From assembly GCA_007449985.2 (NCBI GenBank), contig VIIQ02000184.1:86514-150513 (forward strand): a stretch of 64,000 nucleotides of DNA, read 5' to 3'. Position numbers and translations under genes: made by a program. Positions within the stretch are counted from its first letter, which is position 1; the number at the start of each line of letters is the position of its first letter. The DNA is from Desmodesmus armatus. Its lineage: Eukaryota; Chlorophyta; Chlorophyceae; Sphaeropleales; Scenedesmaceae. Below the pieces are notes generated by a model. That model was given only the letters and a program-made list of their open reading frames with translations. It did not search any database and was not told where the DNA came from. This document shows, piece after piece, positions 56,906 through 64,000 of this stretch.

Positions 56906-58890
56906 ACGCCCTAGGATCTCTCAAATTGGCCTACCATCCTGTCTCTGGTTCAATAGAGTGTGCAGCATAATCCACTGCAAGAATACCAGTGCTATCAGTG
57001 ACTGAGCAATGTGCTTTGCTTTCTGTTGTGCAATGCAACAACTGCGCAACTGAAATAGATCCCACCCAGACAGTTGCTGAGCTGTCTGCCACCTATCCTC
57101 ATCCTCTCTTGATATGTTGAGTCGGGTGCAAGAAACGCACCACCGCACCACACAGCCTGCCAAACAACTTGACGTAAGTTACGAGTTACATGCAAGGCAA
57201 CTTTGACAACCAGTCCAGATCCCTCACAGCTGGGGTGAACTACACTGCTGCTGGCAGCCGACACTCACAAAATGCACAAGTGACATGGGATGTCAGAGAC
57301 AATGCTACTAGCAGCTGTATCGTTGCTGATATAACAAAATGCACAGGGAGCAACGCCACAGTACAAGTGGCCCAGAATTGCAAACAGAACAACTGGGTCA
57401 CCCTGCAGCAGTCAAAGGGGTATGGCGCTGCAGTGCTGGGCTAAAGGTGAGCCTAGGAAAGCACATTGTTGCACATCCCACAGCCACGGCGGCCCCATGA
57501 GAGCTTGCTGGGGGCTGATGAACCCAGCGGTAGCACGACAGCAACACTCCTTCCTTTTGAAGCAGCTGCACTTCATAAGGACAACCAGTCATAACCACTT
57601 GCCAGGTGGTGGACTGCTCAGGGAGGCTCCCTTACCAATCTACACTGAAACCAATGCATGCAGCTACCTCAGCCCATCCTACGCGATGAAAACATCAAAC
57701 CTCACACAGCCAAGCCTGAGACAGGGACCACCACAAACGACATGAGGCAGATTGCCTGTGAATGAATGGGCACGATCGGTGACAAAGATGACTCACGACA
57801 CAATTGCTGACTGTCTAGTTTGCCTAGCTGGAAAAGCTGGTGTGCTTGCCAAGTTCACACACCTAGTTGGTGAACTCAACCGGAATCAGCTGTGTGGAGT
57901 TGAGCTCAGCTGAAGCACGACCGCAATGCATGCTGTGTGTAAGTGCCTTCACCAACAAGTGTGCTGACTTCTTTGAGCAGCTATGCATCAATGGAAGACA
58001 GTTGCTTGTGCATGCGACCAAGGGAGCGATGAACCACAGTTCGCCTGTGGAGAGCCACCTAGCCACACCAAACATACACACATACCCTGGTGAGCGATGC
58101 CATCTGAGCACTCGTTGCACCTGACATGGTGGCGCTGGTGCAAAACAACACTTCAAGCAGATGGGGGTGATCTGCCCAGTGGTTGTGGAACTCTACAAGC
58201 TACCAGAGGATGAACCAACGCGAGCCTGGAAAGGCTTTCCATAGACCCAGGAGACACCATGGCAATCCTATGTAAGTACCCACAGCAAAAAAAGGTACAA
58301 GGGTACAGAGAAGCATCTGCCTCTGCATAGCTGAGGAGCAAATGTGCCGCATGCATCTGTTATCAGTGACCACCAAATTTGCAAACTACCCCAAAAGTCT
58401 GTCTGCTTCATCAATATGCACCCCATCATGCATCCAGAATGTGTGTCTACGCATCACTCAACATAAGATGCGGCATCATCTGCATGCGGATGGCAGCTGA
58501 TGACTGAATGCCTGCTCATCCAACAACTGATTGCGTCACACCACCCATGGGCCATGCTGCGCAAGACAATATTCAGAATCAGGAATCATCACGACAAGCA
58601 CAGCATCACCATCACCACTGCTGGCACGACTACTACCAACAGCATACTGTTGTTGATGCACACCAACACAACCCCATCCACTTCCTCAATCACCACCAGC
58701 AATGCACCAGCACACCAATTATACAAGAAAGGACCAAACTACTCAGACCAGCAAGGCCCCATCCGCTGAATTGAACAACCCACCACTGGTTAAATCACCT
58801 GGCAGCAGCCGTCAAATCACCTGGCCTTTGTAGGCATGTGCGTCCGCACACACCCGTCCCTCCTTCATGACGGACTCAGCCCTGCCAGGT
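56906..58890. other. gene-poor stretch with decayed coding-like fragments
   Basis: 57190-57444 (+) is an 84-codon frame with Asn/Thr-rich sequence, and 57867-58124 (+) contains FTNKCADFFEQLCINGRQLL. A further fragment near 58140-58250 reads MGVICPVVVELYKLPEDEP. These look like pieces of an old mobile-element gene, but I cannot join or name them. Words shared with 51220-51600 lie at 56815-57215. Confidence 0.3.
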
Positions 58891-61800
58891 TCAAAGCTCT
58901 GTGATGCGCTTGTATTGCACGGTGCCACTTCCCAGAGTGACCTGAACAGGGACAAATGCCTCCCGTGGCTCGAAGGACTCTCGCGCCTTGCGCTTCGCCC
59001 AGCTTGTGAGGGTCTGGGGGTGCTCTGTAGCTGACGCGACCGCCTTGTTCCATGCTGCCTTGCCCAGGGGGCTGATGTGCTTATACCGCGTCTTATCATC
59101 TGGCAGCTTGAACCGCACTGAGCAGGGCAGGGAGACAGGCGGCGGAAAAATGGACGTTGCTGATGCTTGCTGAGCATGCTGTCAGGCGTACTGCCAGAGC
59201 TGGTGCCCCTTTAACTGTCAGGCAACACCAGCACCCAACGTCTTCAACACCCATGGTTTTGCTGCCAGCTCAGCTCAGCTGTATGCTGCCAAACCTGTGC
59301 AAACTGTTGCTCTGTGGATCGCATTTGGTAGCCAGCACTGGGTGTACTAATTTCCTGGTGTGCACATCTGACTACTTGCAAGAACTGCCACATACCTTGT
59401 CCATCCGCATCCTTCTCCACGATGACGTCCACACTGCGATCAGCGTTATCGCGCCCCAGCCGCCAGACCTGCTGCCCCAGCTGCAGCTTGCCCTCCGCTA
59501 CCAGCTGTGCCCCATTGATGATGACTGGGGGCTTACGCTGCCTCCGCTTGCCTGCGCTGCTTGGCCCTGCAGCTGCCGGTGTGGCTGGCGCTGGTGCAGC
59601 CGCTGCATATGCCACAGCTGCTGCCGCTACTGCCGGTGCCTCTGCTGCGGCAGCTGCTGGCATTGTTGCTGCCGCCACTGCCGGTGCCTCTGCTGGCATT
59701 GGCGACCCCTCAAGTGCTGCTGCTGCCGCCAGATCAGGTGCGTCTGGCATGGCTGTGTCTACACCAGCACCAGCTGACAGGGCAGCAGCTCCAGCAGCCT
59801 CTGTGCGGGGCACCTTAGAGCTGCAGCCTGCACCCAATGCAGCCCCCAGGGCACTGCTAGGCCTCTTATGAGAGCTGGCGCCGGCATCACCGCCAGCAGG
59901 ACCTCCTGCACGACCCCATCTTCTGCCAGTGGGGCCACCAGTGCCGGCACCGCCGCTGCTGGGGCCGCCATCACCACCGCCACCATTGCTGGGGCCGCTC
60001 TCATTGCCTGCTTCCTCAAGACCACTGTCACCAGGTGGTGGGTTGGGAATGCCTGCAATGCACACAAGTAGTGAGCATGCAACTAAATATACATTTCGAA
60101 CCCGACCTGCACAGGGGATGGGTTAGGCATGCAAAGTAATGACGCCCGTCACAGCATGGCTTGCCAAACAATGCCGGGGATGGGGCTCTGTCTCTCGGCT
60201 GCTGTGCGTTATCACCACGTACAGGATCAGCATTGTACTGTGTAAAACACTGCAACACCCTGTGACGCTGCCATCCAATGGCCCATCGTGGCACATATGT
60301 GCCATGCATGGCACATGCTGCCAGACACATCAGACCATGGAGCATGCCGAGATAGCTGGAGGCTGTAGCAGAACTGTGGGTAATACCCAGCAGTGCTGGA
60401 CTCTCAGGCTCAAGACTTGATTTGAGTTCAACCCAAACAACGGTCGGTTGTTATCACCAAGAAAGGCAGCCAACTTGAGCTGGTAGCATGGTGGACGTAT
60501 CACAAGAGATCCTTCCAAAAAACCAACAGAAAACTCATCAACACCCAGAATGTAGCTGCACCATTGAGTGTTGCTGCTCACCATGAGACCGCAGGTAGGC
60601 ATACAGCTCTTTGAGGGTGTTCTTCATCTCTACTGTGTCACCTCTCCTCATCAAGTAGTAGGTGTCCTGGCGACCTGACATCACCAAGCAGCCAGAACAG
60701 CATGGCAGATACTTGTTGTGAGTGGCAGAACTCAGTAACTTAGAGGCTGGGAGAGATAAGGGAATGCAAGCCTATATCCTGAGGCGAGATCACAATCATT
60801 ACTAGTGACACAAACGAGTTTCTTCTGTCGGTGCAGCCTGCACTGAGTGCCATTCTGACAGCATGTGTTGCTTGCAGGTACAGCTACTGTAGTGGTTGCA
60901 CATCATGTACGTCCCGCCACCTTGCACAAGCAGGGAATGGCGAATGCCTACAAGGCAACGGTTGCCAACCGTGTTCAAGTTGAACATGCAGCAAACAACT
61001 GGTGGCATGCGGCAGCGTTGTAATCCTTATGCTGGGGCAGCCAATAAAATGCTCATGACAGGCTTGTTGCTCTATGCAAGGCCGTGCACACAACAAGGCA
61101 AATATGTTTTGGCACACCGTCTGACTAATTAAATCACCTGGCATGGTCGACCTTTCAATCAGCACTAGCGTGGCCTCCAGCCTCTGTCTGACATACTCCA
61201 GGGTCCAGCCTGGCTCTGCCTTCCCCTGTTGCTGAACCTTGACGGCCAGCTTGTCAAACATGTCCTCCCAGCCGTCGCTCTCCCGCACGAAAACATCACG
61301 CTTTGAGCATGCAAAGCATGACAGCAACCACACAAGCAGGCGGGGAGCATGTTGTGAACATTATCTTGACTGTGGCAGCAGTTGTTGTGGGAGTGGTGGC
61401 GTGCGTGCGTGTACTTGCGTGCGGGGGGGGGGGGGGGGGCAGAACATCTTTGTATATTGAGTGAAGTATTGACAAGCTGCTGGCGTGGTGTTGTTCAATT
61501 TTAATTACGCATTGCCTGACGCATGCACAAGGCATAGATCGGGACAATAGGTGGGCAATCCAACGATCCTTCCAATCAAGGGATGAAGTAGGCTACAGAT
61601 TCTCTCTCGTTTTGCATGGGAAGGTCACAAGACGTAAGGCCAAAAACTACCAGATTGCTTGGTAACAGGCTGCCTTAGTGAAATTTGATTATAGCTAGAT
61701 GATGAGTAAAGGTGAGTCTCAACAACAAGCTACACATCCTGCTAGCCAGGTCAAGACATCAGGGCATATGCTCACCCCACTGCACTTGCGAGGTCGCGCG

Positions 61801-62943
61801 CGCCAGGCCTCAATAAGGTCTTGCAGGTCTGAAGTAGTGGCGGCAGCTTCGCTGGCCCCAGCGCCACCGCCAACAGCACGAACACCATCTGGCTCCGCGA
61901 CTGCTGTTGTGGTTGCTGTGTCGCCTGCTGCTGTTGCTGCTGTTGCTGTTGCTGCTGCTGCTGCGCTAGGCACAGGTGCAGCTACAACAGCTTGTGCGGG
62001 ATGTACAGAGGCAGCTGCTCCTGCAAAGTTAATCAGCGCTGCAACAGCTGCTCCTGTCGCGTCACCCGCAGTAGGCACTGGGGCGGTGCTGTTGAGCGCA
62101 GCAGCTGCAGCCGCAGCTGATGTTGCGTCAGCGCCCCCTGCACCTGTGGTTTCAGGCGCATCTGCTGCTGCTTCGATGAGTAAGCCAGAGGCTGCAGTAC
62201 AGCAACCTTGGGCCAGCTGTTGGAGGTCTGAGGTCACCTGGTTGTACGCATTCAGCAGCTGCAACAGCTGCTGCACCACATCCCGCCAAGTCGCTGATGC
62301 CTTGTCTTCACCTAGCAGGGGTGGGGCAAGGAAGCGGATCGCCTCCACAGCGCCTAGGATGGGGTGCAGCCGCGCCTTCCTCCTGCGTGGTAGGCAGCAA
62401 TCACTCACGGCCTGAGCTCATGCACGCAGGTGTCATGCCCAGCATACGCAAAATCCCGGTGTTGATGATTGTCAAGCAATAAGCCACATAGCAGAGGTAC
62501 TGGTGAACTATAGTGACTTTCCACTATCCTCAAAAGTTCATGGCAACAAGCATTGTTTTCAAGGCATTGCATCGCAACTGACTGGGCTTGCAGATGCTGT
62601 CACCTACATGTGTGACGCTGTGAGGGGCTTCTCTTGCTTTGCGGGCAGGCAGCCCTGGTTAGGATTGCCCCGGTAGTCAGAGCCAAACAGGTGCAGCTCC
62701 GAGATCAAGCTGTCATGGCGCGTCCTGCTAGTCAGCAGCGACATCAAGTCTCTCTCCATGTCGTCTGCTGTCTTCTGGGCCAGGCTGACAGTGAGGTGCT
62801 GCAGGACTCCCTGCAGGCGGCTGTAGGTAGCCTGCAGCCTCTGCTGCACAGGGGCTTCAGGGCCGTGCTGCGGTTCTGGCACAGCTTGCAGTGCTGCCCG
62901 TGCCGAGGAGTCCCACACCTTGTCCAGCCCAGTGATCAGCACA
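58891..62943 (-). CDS. copy B: C-terminal half of the A/B/C family
   Basis: Six exons on the minus strand: 62943-62608, 62382-61776, 61300-61138, 60674-60582, 60052-59396, 59117-58891. All join in phase (about 693 codons) with no frameshift. They match copy A from exon 10 to the stop: SVLITGLDKVWDSSARAALQ against SVLMYRVEEEWYAAADAALR; HPILGAVEAIRFLAPPLLGE against HHILGGVAAVRFLAPPLLGE; then GWTLEYVRQRLEATLVLIER; RQDTYYLMRRGD; KRPSSALGAALGAG; TAMPDAP; LVAEGKLQLGQQVWRLG; HISPLGKAAWNKAV; and YKRITEL. The second exon fuses what are exons 11 and 12 in copy A and lacks the GRLVVVEMEGQYMVVL segment. Upstream exons (P-loop half) are not visible before the window edge. Function unknown; the conserved C-terminus suggests it is the essential part. 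Confidence 0.7.
61423..61439. repeat. 17-base G homopolymer in an intron of copy B
   Basis: It lies in the intron between the second and third recognised exons of copy B. Copy A has similar G runs in introns at 37596-37608 (13 bases) and 39841-39855 (15 bases). Confidence 0.85.
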
Positions 62944-64000
62944 CTGCAAAGACAATGAAGATCAGCCAGCACATATGGTCTTACAAGTAAGCAGGGTGAC
63001 AGATCCTTGAAACAGACAAGGCCAAGCAATTAGTGGGAGGGGCAAGATTCGAATATGTGTTTTCCCTGCATTCAGCGTGCCTAAGGCCAGGACTCTGCCG
63101 TCAGGGTTTGTGTGAAACGGCAACATGACATGAACGTTGAATCCTGTCACCTCAGCGTCCCAACATATGTGCCAGCCGTGACCTGGCAGCCTGCAACATC
63201 AGCATGAATCCCTGAATGTTATTTGCATGCTGCCCAGGACAGTCAGCATGCACTCTGTCAGCGACATGTGTGCAGTTGCACCTGCATGGCATGACTGCTA
63301 CCAGGCTTGCGTACTGATGCAGGCTGAGAAGTTGAGCTGGGCCTGACTTAGGGATGACAGCAGGTCACACTGCACTGCATATTGTATAGGGTAAGGGTGA
63401 CACCTGCAGCACCCCTGTTGATGTTGCCAACGTGCACGGTGCACAGAATTCTAGGTGATCTGCAAACATGTCATGCTGGTGCCACTGTCAGGTGTCCACC
63501 CTCCGTTGTTGCTGTGGTGAGATGACTAGGTGGTTGGCCACCAAGCCATGCTGCCATGCACAAGAACTGTCAAAGCAGCTGAGCAGGATTTGCTGCTCAC
63601 GCCCCTGACGGCCGTCACTGTCGTGAATTGATTCAACCGACGCCAAAGAGCATGCAGCTTCTGCGGCTGATGTATATATGTAAAAAACGTATGCAATTAC
63701 TACAGCCAGCAACCTTAGCAGCCCACCAGCATGGGCCACGGCAGGCATCTGCCATCGACGGCAATGGGCCGGCGTCAACGTGCCTGACCGCGAGCAAAAG
63801 GATGTGTCAAACAGTAAATTTTGTAACACCTGTGCATCACTACAGCCGAGCTGGCTTGGCAGCCACGCAACCTTCATGGCACCGGCGATCGACGGCGATC
63901 GACCGGCGATCGACGGAAGTCCACCTGTCCCCCGGCCCCAACCTGGCCTATTCGCAGGCAAACTGGCATCAAACAGCAGCTATTATGCTGCGTTGATTGA
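62944..64000. other. right end of the window, no supported gene
   Basis: Any 5' exons of copy B should lie here or beyond the edge, but I found none similar to copy A exons 1-9. At about 63883-63914 the word CGGCGATCGAC is repeated three times. A 157-codon minus-strand frame at 63488-63961 has no domain. Confidence 0.35.

Overview
The window looks like nuclear DNA of a green alga, probably a chlorophycean. This is inference from gene style: many short exons with clean GT-AG introns, Ala/Gln-rich linkers encoded by CAG/GCA runs, long homopolymer G/C tracts in introns, and a WD40/EF-hand gene of a family found in motile cilia. No rRNA, tRNA, CRISPR array or bacterial operon was seen. I worked out exon structures by hand from splice sites, reading phase and protein similarity. 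Most multi-exon models below join in phase from first to last recognised exon.

Layout. 1-3230 is a repeat island: two inverted minisatellite arms around a Gln-rich terminal exon, then a 154-bp foldback. 3312-8768 (-) is a 14-exon EF-hand/WD40 gene whose 3' end is missing at the repeat island. 9291-11810 (+) is an unknown Gln/Ala-rich protein with a hydrophobic segment. 13157-16085 (-) is an 8-exon zinc-independent medium-chain oxidoreductase containing a 14-nt microexon. 16086-26173 is mostly gene-poor repeat DNA, including a 6.2-kb unit bounded by about 290-bp inverted copies of one repeat. 26174-31733 is an intact-ended Copia retrotransposon (identical 262-bp LTRs, CCCTG target duplication) with a damaged polyprotein.

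32159-41707 (+), 47049-50332 (-) and 58891-62943 (-) are three paralogues of one unrecognised gene family, called copies A, C and B. Copy A is long: an N-terminal P-loop, a large helical middle, an Ala/Pro linker and a C-terminal module resembling the RAMA fold. Copies B and C hold only the C-terminal half. Exon boundaries and phases match between copies. Between them lie foldback hairpins, a LINE fragment and an F-box/LRR gene (52499-54664, -).

The genes do not form an evident pathway. The most unusual content is the A/B/C family, the foldback-like structures (2.2 kb, 154 bp, 100 bp and 291 bp, plus a perfect 41-bp palindrome), and expandable CTG tracts lying just upstream of 3' splice sites.
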